From NCBI GenBank assembly GCA_954871525.1, contig OX940864.1, positions 13,882,001 to 13,946,000 of the forward strand: 64,000 bases of DNA. The letters are read 5' to 3'. Numbering within the stretch: the first letter of the stretch is position 1; each line of letters opens with the position of its first letter. Below are positions 1 through 8,796 of this stretch, piece after piece. The notes beneath the pieces are model-generated. The model made no database searches, had not been told where the DNA came from, and saw only the letters and a list, made by a program, of their open reading frames with translations. The stretch is from Parietaria judaica (Eukaryota > Streptophyta > Magnoliopsida > Rosales > Urticaceae). The translations under genes and the position numbers were made by a program.

Positions 1-23
1 TCAATACAATACATAATATATAT

Positions 24-55
<32 letters not shown>

Positions 56-439
56 ATCAAATCAAGCTGTATATATACGGCAATCAAGATTATGGCAACG
101 TAAAGTTTTGAAGTATAAATGCCCGATGCGGCGATGGGGTACATGCACGTTTTTTTTTACGTAAATAATTACTACTTCTTCTATTTCAGTGAATGTTTAT
201 TAGTAGTAAGATATCTTTGGATTCATAGATTTTATTTTTATTTTTTACCAAATAGCCGAAGATCACCCACACAGTGATCGATCCCGTCTCAAATTTATTA
301 ATAGATTATGGCGGAGGAAAACCGTGGTAACATAGTTATATATAAGGGAATTACAATATTCCGGCAATAAAAGTATTTCAAATATCAAAATGATTAAATA
401 ACATACTGACACGAACCAACTAATACAAAATAAACTTTA
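1..439. other. AT-rich intergenic DNA
   Basis: AT-rich sequence with CT and TA dinucleotide runs in the first 60 bases. I see no gene and no clear transposon end. Confidence 0.6.
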
Positions 440-660
440 AATAAACCTAACACACGCAATATTCATTTTGTCTAACGTAAACAGATCTTTTATATTTCCA
501 GGAAGCTGATTAATTAGAGCTTGAATATATACTCTCTCTACCTTCCGCACTCAAACGAGCCAACGCATCTGCCACTTGATTCCCCTCTCCATAAAAAATA
601 TTGAATTGAATAATTTGAACCATCTAATAACAATTTTACTTTATCCCAAAAATCCGAAAT
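440..660 (-). pseudogene. LINE-type RNase H C-terminal remnant
   Basis: On the minus strand a broken frame reads FYGEGNQVADALARLSAEG and then, after a frame change caused by extra GA bases, ALINQLPGN...LFTLDKMN. The first block matches the end of the plant RNase H domain (RVT_3 type) found at the C terminus of many plant LINE ORF2 proteins, where an N-x-x-AD-x-LA motif closes the fold. The second resembles the tail that follows it in those proteins. Frameshifts and the absence of upstream reverse transcriptase show that it is a short dead fragment. It could instead derive from a free-standing RNase H-like gene of the same family. Confidence 0.5.
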
Positions 661-1710
661 TGGATTCATATAGATTTATTACAAAATACAAACAATATAT
701 AACCAATAAATAAACAGTATACACAGAAGATATAAAAAACGATAATGAATATAAAAACAATATGTAATGTCTAATTATAACCAATATATAACCTTAAGCT
801 AATTCAGTAAACTTGAGCTAATTAAGTCTCTAGCATTGTATTAAATATCAAGAATACTCATCGAAACAGCATCAATTGGCTAATATTATGCAATCGTCGG
901 CAGCATATATTGAAATTTGAATTATCGTTCGTTATCATTCTTAATTATGTTATTTTTGCAAAATTTCATGAGTAAAAAAGTAACTGGCTGACAAGTCAGT
1001 TGAACATGGACGATTAGATTTAGCACCTTCAAATTTTGCATGGTTTAATTTTTTTTATTTGTTAGCCATTCTAGTCCTCATATTTATTAAAACTTGACTC
1101 GTGACAGATATATATATATATATATAGTTTATATTTATAATATCATACAAATGTTATTATTTTATAAATAAAAAATTCATCCATAAACTCGTTATCCATC
1201 TGTATAACTATAACCTAGCTAGTAAAATCGAACCGCATCAAGAACATTGGTCACTGACTCTAGGTACCAGAGAGAAAACCCTAAAATCCAAATTACATGA
1301 GCTTGACGATTAACAGAACAGAACAACATGACACGACACGAACATCTTTAATGAGTGTGACAATGACATTATCTTCGTTTGTTTGTTTCTGTCACTTTTT
1401 CTCGTTCAGATAATGTGATAGGAGAAAAAATGTTGGTGTAATCCATAATTTTTCAAAGGCCGAGTCTTGTGGTCAAAAAGGTTGAAATTCAGTGGCTATA
1501 TATATGATATGCATGATCATTAAAAGAACACGGTTATGCCATGAATCCACGATATATATATATATATACATACATATATATATATATATATATTGTATAA
1601 AGCAAACGACACGGAACTATTAATGTAACGTAATCGATCATTCGCCACATTAATTCCATCCTTTGAACAAAATTGGGTCAAAGTTCAAAAACATACACTG
1701 CCCACAAGGG

Positions 1711-1761
<51 letters not shown>

Positions 1762-2320
1762 AGATATAATATGGGGTTTTAAACTCATATCTTTAATATT
1801 ATAGAGGAGGTGTAGAGTTCTCACATACTAAAATAAGACTCATAACCTTTTATACCATTTTGGTATTGAATTAATGCTCGCATTTTGATAGAGTTTTACA
1901 CCGTTAATTTTTCTTTCATCTCCGATTTATAACACTAAAAATGAAGTCTCTTTTTTTTTTCTTCTAAAAAATGAAAACATAAAATAAAAATAAAAAATTA
2001 AAATGAGCTCTATTTCAATACCATACTAATTAAAATAAGAAGACAAAAGTACAAATATGGCGTTCAACCACTGTTAAAAACAGTGGTAGAAAATTGAGAC
2101 CACGGAAGATTTTCTTTATTAATAATTTTAGTTAATCATATTAATTTTTATTAAAAAAAAGTTTACTGAAATCATGCTATAAAATTAAAACAATATTAAT
2201 TGGAATAACTATGACATCACCTAATAAAAATCTTACATTTAAATAATTTAAAAAATAGAATTTTCCAAATTAGTATATTCATTCCGCAAGTTCAATTATT
2301 ACATTTTGACATTGAATATC
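661..2320. other. AT-rich intergenic DNA with TA microsatellites
   Basis: No supportable gene. It holds TA runs at about 1110-1127, 1552-1592 and 1718-1742, the last followed by GATATA repeats. The stretch around 1790-1905 has wording like the tandem repeat at 45.1-45.3 kb and may be a decayed MITE. Confidence 0.6.
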
Positions 2321-2325
2321 GTTTT

Positions 2326-2566
2326 TGTTATGTATAATGTGAAATGCTCATTTATTTTCACACTATATTAGTCAATAATTGTATGCTCCAAATTTCCTAT
2401 AAATACCCCCCTAAGTGGATGAATAAAATTCACCTCTCACATTTCTACACTTACATTTATCTCACTCACATCTTACTTCTCTCCATCATCTTTTCCATAA
2501 AAACACACCACTCACCAAATTTCTTACCACTTAAATTCAAGGTGCAAAGTTAGTGAATTTATAACA
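2326..2566 (+). repeat. 5' LTR of Copia element 1
   Basis: Direct repeat of 8247-8487, no difference seen. A TATA box (CTATAAATA) near 2399 is followed by a pyrimidine-rich stretch typical of an LTR transcription start. The 69-codon ORF inside it occurs in both LTRs and I treat it as chance. Confidence 0.95.
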
Positions 2567-2580
2567 CGTTATCAGCACGA
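2567..2580 (+). other. Primer binding site matching the anticodon arm of tRNA-Ile
   Basis: CGTTATCAGCACGA directly follows the LTR. It is not the usual TGGTATCAGAGC of initiator-Met primers. As I recall the plant tRNA-Ile(AAU) anticodon arm, it is the exact complement if the wobble A34 is read as inosine (I pairing with C). This suggests priming by a cleaved half tRNA, as known for Drosophila copia with tRNA-iMet. Position and sequence are seen; the primer identity is inferred. Confidence 0.6.
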
Positions 2581-2658
2581 TCACTCTACGGTAAGCTCAG
2601 AACACGGTATATTAAACTGTGGACTAAAAATTTTATAATTATTATTATCGTTGTACAA

Positions 2659-2959
2659 CATCATATTACTATATACAGGAGGCTCTGCCACCTTATAGTA
2701 ATGTGATGGGATCTATGATAATTAATTATTCTTATGAATAACATCATCTTACCATACACAGGAGGCTTTGCCACCTTATGGTAATATGATTTATAATATT
2801 TAACTTTCTTATGTATAACATCATATTATTATACAATGGAAGGCTATGCCACCTTATAATAAAATGATGTGATTTACATCTAAAAAAAAAAAATTATCTT
2901 CAAGTAATATCAAATTATTATATACAGGAGGCTCTGCCACCTTATAGTAAAATGATATT
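2659..2959 (+). repeat. Four tandem covarying hairpins in the Copia 1 leader
   Basis: Four imperfect copies of a hairpin of about 50 nt at 2659-2708, 2743-2790, 2819-2869 and 2906-2959. Each has an AT-rich stem (left arm like CATCATATTACTATA) and a conserved loop, GGAGGCTCTGCCACC or close to it, that can itself pair. Stem changes are compensated: ACTATA/TATAGT in copy 1, ACCATA/TATGGT in copy 2, ATTATA/TATAAT in copy 3, with a G-U pair in copy 4. Such covariation argues for a selected RNA structure, possibly for packaging, dimerisation or translation. Confidence 0.75.
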
Positions 2960-3109
2960 ATTGAGATTAGTTTTAACTACTTCATTTTCAATATGCTTAT
3001 GATTAATATTATATATGTATAATGTTTGACTATTTTTACATCTCATTTTATGACATATCATCAATAACCTAATTATAGCATTTAATTACATTATGTTAGT
3101 GTATTTCCA

Positions 3110-3180
3110 ACGGCTATATAACGGCTATAAACGGCTAGTTTTTACACTATAAATACAAGTTTATCAAACCATACAAAATT
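3110..3180 (+). promoter_or_regulatory. Possible internal promoter upstream of gag
   Basis: Three AACGGCTA-like repeats (about 3109-3137) are followed by a TATA box, CTATAAATA, near 3150 and then a pyrimidine-rich leader (AAAATTCACATCTC...) that resembles the sequence downstream of the LTR TATA box. This looks like a second promoter or a duplicated piece of LTR-like sequence inside the element. It is inferred from sequence only. Confidence 0.35.
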
Positions 3181-3229
3181 CACATCTCTTATTCTACCTC
3201 ATATTTTCTCTCCAAGTTTTAGCCGAAAA

Positions 3230-3400
3230 ATGACTAGACTAATGTTAGTTTTTATAGCCATAATGATCCTTGTATTTAATGTTAGTATTTTCATTTTTCA
3301 TATTACACCGGAGGAATTTTATTTTTCCTTTAAGATGGTTGTATTCATGTATCTTGCTTTATTATTTACAATATTTGTAGACTTTTATATTTTGAATTAA
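3230..3400 (+). CDS. Small hydrophobic ORF (56 aa) abutting gag
   Basis: An ATG ORF of 56 codons begins MTRLMLVFIAIMILVFNVSI and is almost entirely hydrophobic, enough for two membrane-spanning helices separated by a short segment with HITPEEF. Its TAA (3398-3400) is followed at once by the in-frame-zero ATG of the longer gag reading frame (3401). It lies downstream of the candidate internal TATA box, so it would be the first ORF of a transcript starting there. I know no Copia protein of this kind. It may be a chance product of T-rich DNA: NTT codons give hydrophobic residues. Confidence 0.3.
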   Translation: MTRLMLVFIAIMILVFNVSIFIFHITPEEFYFSFKMVVFMYLALLFTIFVDFYILN

Positions 3401-3433
3401 ATGAATTATTTTATTTTCATGTTAGTTACCACT

Positions 3434-4486
3434 ATGTCAAATCTTGTGAAGCTTGAATTCAGCCCTCTTGATATCACTGACAATAATTACATGCCTTGGA
3501 CAGTGGATATTGAGATGCACTTGGAATCAATGAATCTTCTTGAGACACTCAAGGAGGTAAACGAATCGTCAAGGACGGACAAGGCGAGATCTTTAATCTT
3601 CCTTCGTCGACACCTTGACGAAAGCCTCAAAAATGAATATCTCACTGTGAAAGATCCAAGTGAGCTGTGGAAAAATCTCAAAGAAAGATACGATCACCAA
3701 AGGGATGTAATGCTCCCCATTTTTCGCGATGAATGGACCGCTTTAAGGTTCCAAGACTACAAGAAAGTCGGAGACTATAATTCTGCAATGTTCAGAATCG
3801 TGACCCACTTAAAATTTTGTGGGGTAACGGTAACTGACGCTGAAATGCTGGAAAAGACTTTTTCTACTTTCCACGCATCAAATGTAACCCTACAGCAACA
3901 ATATCGTGTACGGGGTTTTCAAAAGTATTCTGAACTAATTGCTTGTCTCCTTATCGCAGAAAAGAATAATGAGTTGCTGATGAAAAATCATCAATCTCGC
4001 CCGACCGGCTCAAAAGCGCTTCCTGAAGCAAACGCTATCAACTCTGACGAGCCTGAGCCCAAGAACTATTTTCAGGGTCGAGAGCGAGGCCGAGGTCGTG
4101 GGCGAGGTCGAGGTCGTGGTCGTAGTTACGGACGTGGACGAGGTGGTTATAATCCCTCTTATAAGTCCGCTAACTACTATCATAAAAAACAGCAACACGG
4201 GAGGAGCCACGATGACCCTTCTAAAAAGGGAAAAGAGATGATCTCCCCAAAAGGCTTTGAAACCACTTGTTTCAGATGTGGCACTAAAGGGCATTGGTCA
4301 AGAGTTTGCCGAGCCCCACCACACTTATGCAAACTCTACCAAGAGTCCATGAAGGGGAAAGGGAAAGAGAAAGAAGTCAACTTTATCGACAATAACGAAT
4401 CCACTCATCTCGAAGCATCCGACTTCAATGGTGATTTCATTGACACAGTTGGCGATTTTGCTGAACAAGCGACTAGTGGAAACTAA
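3434..4486 (+). CDS. gag: Copia element 1 Gag (capsid-nucleocapsid)
   Basis: Gag forms the virus-like particle in which the element RNA is reverse transcribed in the cytoplasm. From the chosen ATG (MSNLVKLEFSPLD) it runs 350 residues. It has the N-terminal Copia Gag region (DUF4219/UBN2 type, about residues 1-190, with LKERYDHQ and ISEL-like helices), an Arg-Gly-rich basic stretch at about 218-240 (GRGRGRG) suited to RNA binding, and one CCHC zinc knuckle (CFRCGTKGHWSRVC) at about 280-293. The frame is open from 3401, eleven codons upstream, but family Gags start at the MSNL-type methionine. The TAA at 4484-4486 ends the frame before the protease, unlike the single polyprotein usual in Copia. 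Confidence 0.92.
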   Translation: MSNLVKLEFSPLDITDNNYMPWTVDIEMHLESMNLLETLKEVNESSRTDKARSLIFLRRHLDESLKNEYLTVKDPSELWKNLKERYDHQRDVMLPIFRDEWTALRFQDYKKVGDYNSAMFRIVTHLKFCGVTVTDAEMLEKTFSTFHASNVTLQQQYRVRGFQKYSELIACLLIAEKNNELLMKNHQSRPTGSKALPEANAINSDEPEPKNYFQGRERGRGRGRGRGRGRSYGRGRGGYNPSYKSANYYHKKQQHGRSHDDPSKKGKEMISPKGFETTCFRCGTKGHWSRVCRAPPHLCKLYQESMKGKGKEKEVNFIDNNESTHLEASDFNGDFIDTVGDFAEQATSGN

Positions 4487-4633
4487 TATGAATTATGTAA
4501 TTCCTTTTGGGAATGAAGCCCAATGGTCCGATGTTTGTTTGTCTTTTCTTTTAGAATATGTCATGATTTTTAAGGTGTGTAATAGACTAATGCTCATGTT
4601 TAATTAATTACCTTTCTTATCAAAATTTGTGTT
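4487..4633 (+). other. Gag-pol spacer, possible intron
   Basis: About 147 nt with stops in every useful frame separates gag from pol. It is T-rich and ends in TTTGTGTTTTGTTTTTAG just before the pol frame, which looks like a polypyrimidine tract and 3' splice site. A donor upstream of the gag stop would be needed to join the frames; I could not choose one. Confidence 0.4.
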
Positions 4634-6556
4634 TTGTTTTTAGTTAAAGTTTTTCAAATGGACAAAGCTAATCGTGAAGCTGGAGAATTTTGTATACTCG
4701 ACTGTGGAACGACACACACAATATTGAAGGATAAAAAGTTTTTCTCAAACATAAAATCAACACAAGCCAGTGTGGATACAATATCAGGTCCTGTAGATCT
4801 GATTGAAGGAGTTGGTAAAGCGAATTTTACATTACCAAATGGCACCATGTTTACCATAAACAATGCCTTATTCTCCCCAAGATCTAAAAGAAACCTGTTG
4901 AGTTTCAAGGATATATATTCTCATGAATTTGATACTCAGTCTGCAACTGAGAATGCCATGAAATATATGTTTATTATAATGCATAAATCGGGGAAGAAAT
5001 ACGTACTTGAAAAACTACCAATGCTCCACACAGGATTGCATTTTACGTATATAAGTGCAATTGAATCAAATATGGTAGTTGCCAAACCTCCAATATTTAC
5101 CATATGTCATGACTGCCTAGGTCATCCTGGTTCAACCATGATGCGGAGAATTATTGAAAATACACATGGACATCCATTGAAGGACCAGAAGATCCCTCAA
5201 GGAAAAATATTCCATTGTAAAGCTTGTTCTCTTGGAAAATTAATCATAAGACCTTCACCGGGAAAAGTTGAAACAGAATCACCTATGTTCCTTGAGCGTA
5301 TTCAAGGTGATATATGTGGGCCAATTCACCCACCGTGTGGACCATTTCGATACTTCATGGTATTGATAGATGCCTCTAGCAAATGGTCACATGTGTGTTT
5401 ATTATCAACTCGCAATATGGCATTTGCTAAATTACTCGCTCAGATAATCAAATTGCGAGCTCAATTTCCCGATCATCCGATCAAGAAAATCAGACTTGAT
5501 AATGCCGGTGAATTCACATCCCAGGCATTCGATGATTATTGTATGTCAGTTGGGATTGATGTCGAGCATCCTGTTGCTCATGTTCACACACAAAATGGTC
5601 TGGCTGAATCATTGATCAAGCGCCTCCAGCTTATTGCTAGACCATTGATAATGAGAACAATGCTTCCTACTTCGGTATGGGGTCATGCAATATTACATGC
5701 TGCGGCATTAATTCGCATCAGACCAAGTGCATATAATAAATACTCCCCAGTGCAACTTGTATTCGGCCAAGAACCAAATATATCCCATCTAAGGATTTTT
5801 GGTTGTGCTGTTTATGTGCCTATTGCACCACCCCAAAGAACAAAGATGGGGCCACAAAGAAGTCTTGGTATTTATGTAGGCTTTGAAAGCCCATCTATTG
5901 TTAAATACCTTGAACCTCAAACTGGGAATATTTGCACAGCTCGTTTTGCTGATTGCCACTTTGATGAAGAAAATTTCCCATCATTAGGGGGAGAAAGAAA
6001 ACAGCTGGAAAGAGAAATTACATGGTCTGTACCAACATTATTGCATCTTGATCCTTACACAAAAGATTGTGAAGGAAAAGTTCAAAGAATTTTGCATTTG
6101 CAAGATATAGCAAATCAACTTCCTGATGCATTTACAGACACAAAGAGAGTGACTAAATCTCATATACCAGCTGAGAACGCTCCTGCCCAAATAGAGATTC
6201 CAAAAGGGCAAATTGAAAATAAAGTCACCCATGAAATCACAACACGCCTGAAGCGTGGGAGACCACTCGGTTCCAAAGATAAAAATCCTCGAAAAAGAAA
6301 AGGAGCAGAGAAACAAGATGACCCCAATATAGAGGAACGTATTCCTGAAGAAATACGCGACGAGGAAAATCTAGAAATCTCGATTAATTATGCCAGTACA
6401 GGTATAATGTGGAACCGAGATATGGACATCGATGATGCACTCTGTTACAATTTGGCATGCGATGTTATGGACGAAAATAATGGGGATCCTGAACCACGGT
6501 CTGTTACCGAATGTAAAAATAGACGCGATTGGGCTGAATGGAAAAAGGGCTATTGA
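4634..6556 (+). CDS. pol: Copia element 1 pol, first part: protease and integrase
   Basis: This open frame encodes the aspartic protease that cuts the polyprotein and the integrase that inserts the cDNA. Protease: ILDCGTTHTIL, with the catalytic Asp but Cys-Gly where Ser-Gly or Thr-Gly is usual. Next come the pre-integrase zinc motif (HDCLGH ... CKAC, about residues 160-200) and the integrase core with catalytic Asp in QGDICGP, Asp in RLDNAGEF and Glu in NGLAESLIKR. The C-terminal part reaches into the linker before reverse transcriptase. The frame stops at 6554-6556 just after DWAEWKKG because of one extra base in the A5G3 run at 6542-6549; the homologous protein continues in the next frame. 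There is no strong start codon, consistent with expression by splicing or readthrough from gag. Confidence 0.9.
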   Translation: MFLVKVFQMDKANREAGEFCILDCGTTHTILKDKKFFSNIKSTQASVDTISGPVDLIEGVGKANFTLPNGTMFTINNALFSPRSKRNLLSFKDIYSHEFDTQSATENAMKYMFIIMHKSGKKYVLEKLPMLHTGLHFTYISAIESNMVVAKPPIFTICHDCLGHPGSTMMRRIIENTHGHPLKDQKIPQGKIFHCKACSLGKLIIRPSPGKVETESPMFLERIQGDICGPIHPPCGPFRYFMVLIDASSKWSHVCLLSTRNMAFAKLLAQIIKLRAQFPDHPIKKIRLDNAGEFTSQAFDDYCMSVGIDVEHPVAHVHTQNGLAESLIKRLQLIARPLIMRTMLPTSVWGHAILHAAALIRIRPSAYNKYSPVQLVFGQEPNISHLRIFGCAVYVPIAPPQRTKMGPQRSLGIYVGFESPSIVKYLEPQTGNICTARFADCHFDEENFPSLGGERKQLEREITWSVPTLLHLDPYTKDCEGKVQRILHLQDIANQLPDAFTDTKRVTKSHIPAENAPAQIEIPKGQIENKVTHEITTRLKRGRPLGSKDKNPRKRKGAEKQDDPNIEERIPEEIRDEENLEISINYASTGIMWNRDMDIDDALCYNLACDVMDENNGDPEPRSVTECKNRRDWAEWKKGY

Positions 6557-8117
6557 TGTTGAATTAGAATCACTTAACAAACGCAATGTTTTTGGGCCTA
6601 TAGTGCTCACACCTGAAGATGTGAGACCTGTTGGATACAAATGGGTATTTGTACGAAAGAGAAATGAGAAAAATGAGATTGTGAGATACAAGGCTCGACT
6701 TGTTGCACAAGGTTTTTCTCAAAGGCCCGGAATTGACTTTGAGGAAACATATTCTCCTGTCATGGATGGAATTACATTCAGATACTTGATCAGTCTAGCT
6801 GTTCCTGAGAAACTAAATATGCACCTCATGGATGTTGTTACCGCTTATTTATACGGATCGCTTGATACTGATATTTACATGAGAATCCCTGAAGGATTCA
6901 AAATGCCTGAAGCATCAAGTTCAAAACCCAGAGAAAGATATTCAATCAAATTGCAAAGGTCTCTATATGGGTTAAAGCAATCCGGACGCATGTGGTACAA
7001 CCGACTAAGTGAATATTTATTACAAAAAGGATATATTAACGACCCGCTTTGCCCTTGCGTTTTTATCAAGAAAACAACATCTGGTTGTGTGATTATCGCT
7101 GTCTATGTTGATGATTTAAATATCATTGGGACCAATGAAGAGATTCAGGAAGTAATCTCTTACTTAAAGAAAGAATTCGAGATGAAAGACCTTGGGAAAA
7201 CAAAGTATTGTCTCGGTTTGCAAATTGAGCACTTTCAAAGGGGGATACTTGTGCATCAATCAAATTACACGAGAAGAATCTTAAAGAGATTCAATATGGA
7301 TAAATCAAATCCATTGAGTACCCCAATGGTCGTAAGGTCCCTTGATGTAGGAAAGGATCCATATCGTCCATGTGAGGAATCCGAAGAGATTCTTGGTCCA
7401 GAAGTACCATATTTCAGTGCAATTGGAGCTCTTATGTACCTTGCTAATTGTACTCGACCGGATATAGCTTTTGCTGTTAATTTATTAGCAAGATTCAGTT
7501 CGGCTCCTACTAAAAGACACTGGAATGGGATTAAACATGTGTTTCGTTATCTCCAAGGAACAATTGATTTGGGATTATTTTACCCTAACAATACAAAACC
7601 AGTTTTGATTGGCTATGCAGATGCAGGTTACTTGTCAGATCCACATAAAGGGAGATCCCAAACGGGATATGTGTTTACCTGCGGAGGGACTGCAATTTCT
7701 TGGCGCTCCCAGAAACAGACACTCGTAGCGACATCATCAAACCATGCTGAGATCATCGCACTACATGAAGCTAGCCGTGAGTGCGTGTGGCTTAGATCCG
7801 TGACACAGCATATCAGAACCACAAGTGGTCTTCTAACAAATGATGATCCCATCATACTTTACGAAGATAATGTTGCGTGTGTTGCTCAGATGAAGGAAGG
7901 ATTTATCAAAAGCGACAGAACAAAACATATTCCTCCAAAGTTTTTCTCGTTTACTCAAGAACTGGAAAAGAACAATGTCATCAGTATCCAGTACGTTCGT
8001 TCCAGCGAAAACTCGGCGGATCTCTTCACAAAGGCGCTCCCTACTTCAACTTTCAGAAAACATGTTCATGACATCGGGATGCGAAGACTACAGAATTTAT
8101 CACCCATGTCAGCATGA
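6545..8117 (+). CDS. pol: Copia element 1 pol, second part: reverse transcriptase and RNase H
   Basis: Copies element RNA to DNA. Reverse transcriptase motifs are GYKWVFVRKRNE near the start, ARLVAQGFSQ, SLYGLKQSGRMWYN and the catalytic YVDD (YVDDLNIIG). RNase H follows with its acidic residues in YADAGYLSDP, NHAEIIAL and YEDNVACV, so the catalytic set looks intact. The C terminus (TKALPTSTFRKHVHDIGMRRL) is the normal Copia end. The frame is open from 6432, overlapping the upstream frame, but homologous protein starts only at the frameshift (about 6547). It is therefore the second half of one broken pol, not a separate gene. The TGA is 129 bp before the 3' LTR. Confidence 0.92.
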
Positions 8118-8237
8118 GGGGGAGCTTTACGTGACTGCACTCTTTTTTCCTTACTATGGTTTTTATCCCACTGGGTTTTTCTTAGTAAGGTTTTTAATGA
8201 GGCAGCATGAACACGCAATTCTTGTAATGAGCATTCC

Positions 8238-8246
8238 AAGGGGGAG
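8238..8246 (+). other. Polypurine tract of Copia 1
   Basis: AAGGGGGAG sits directly before the 3' LTR and is the expected primer for plus-strand DNA synthesis. Confidence 0.9.
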
Positions 8247-8487
8247 TGTTATGTATAATGTGAAATGCTCATTTATTTTCACACTATATTAGTCAATAAT
8301 TGTATGCTCCAAATTTCCTATAAATACCCCCCTAAGTGGATGAATAAAATTCACCTCTCACATTTCTACACTTACATTTATCTCACTCACATCTTACTTC
8401 TCTCCATCATCTTTTCCATAAAAACACACCACTCACCAAATTTCTTACCACTTAAATTCAAGGTGCAAAGTTAGTGAATTTATAACA
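8247..8487 (+). repeat. 3' LTR of Copia element 1
   Basis: Identical by eye to 2326-2566 and followed by the GTTTT target duplication. Confidence 0.95.
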
Positions 8488-8796
8488 GTTTTAGAATTCT
8501 TGTACAAATTTTCATTCTGTTATTTTCATTCTTTTACAAATAATAGATATAAAATATATTTTTAAATTTAAACGCCGCGACCCTAGTAGCCGTAGGTCAC
8601 CAAATTTAGAGGTACTATAACATCACAAAACTTAACACCGACGCTAGTGTAGTACGTCGTTAAAATTATCTAATTGGCGCCGCTATTGTACGTTACACTT
8701 GGCATTCAAATTTGAAATAATTTTTATGAAATCCAGCACAATTTTTAACTGTTCGCCGCGTCCTTGAAGCCCTCACGAACACGACTATAGATTGAA

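Larger units (their letters stand above)
2326..8487 (+). mobile_element. Full-length Copia LTR retrotransposon, apparently recent
   Basis: A complete element: 241-bp LTRs starting TG and ending CA, flanked by the perfect 5-bp target duplication GTTTT (2321-2325 and 8488-8492). The internal order is primer site, long structured leader, gag, protease, integrase, reverse transcriptase, RNase H, polypurine tract. Integrase before reverse transcriptase places it in Ty1/Copia. The two LTRs read identically by eye, which implies a very recent insertion. Gag and pol are separated by a stop and a spacer, and pol has a one-base frameshift near 6546, so this copy should not make a complete polyprotein without recoding or help in trans. 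Confidence 0.96.

Noticed and set aside
2344..2553. A 69-codon ORF present twice, identical (2344-2553 and 8265-8474)
   Set aside because: The identity comes from the LTR pair, not from protein conservation; its position across the TATA box argues against a coding role.
2650..2960. A minisatellite or tandem direct repeat in the Copia leader
   Set aside because: Spacers between units differ in length and sequence; only stems and loop are kept, so a hairpin series is the better description.
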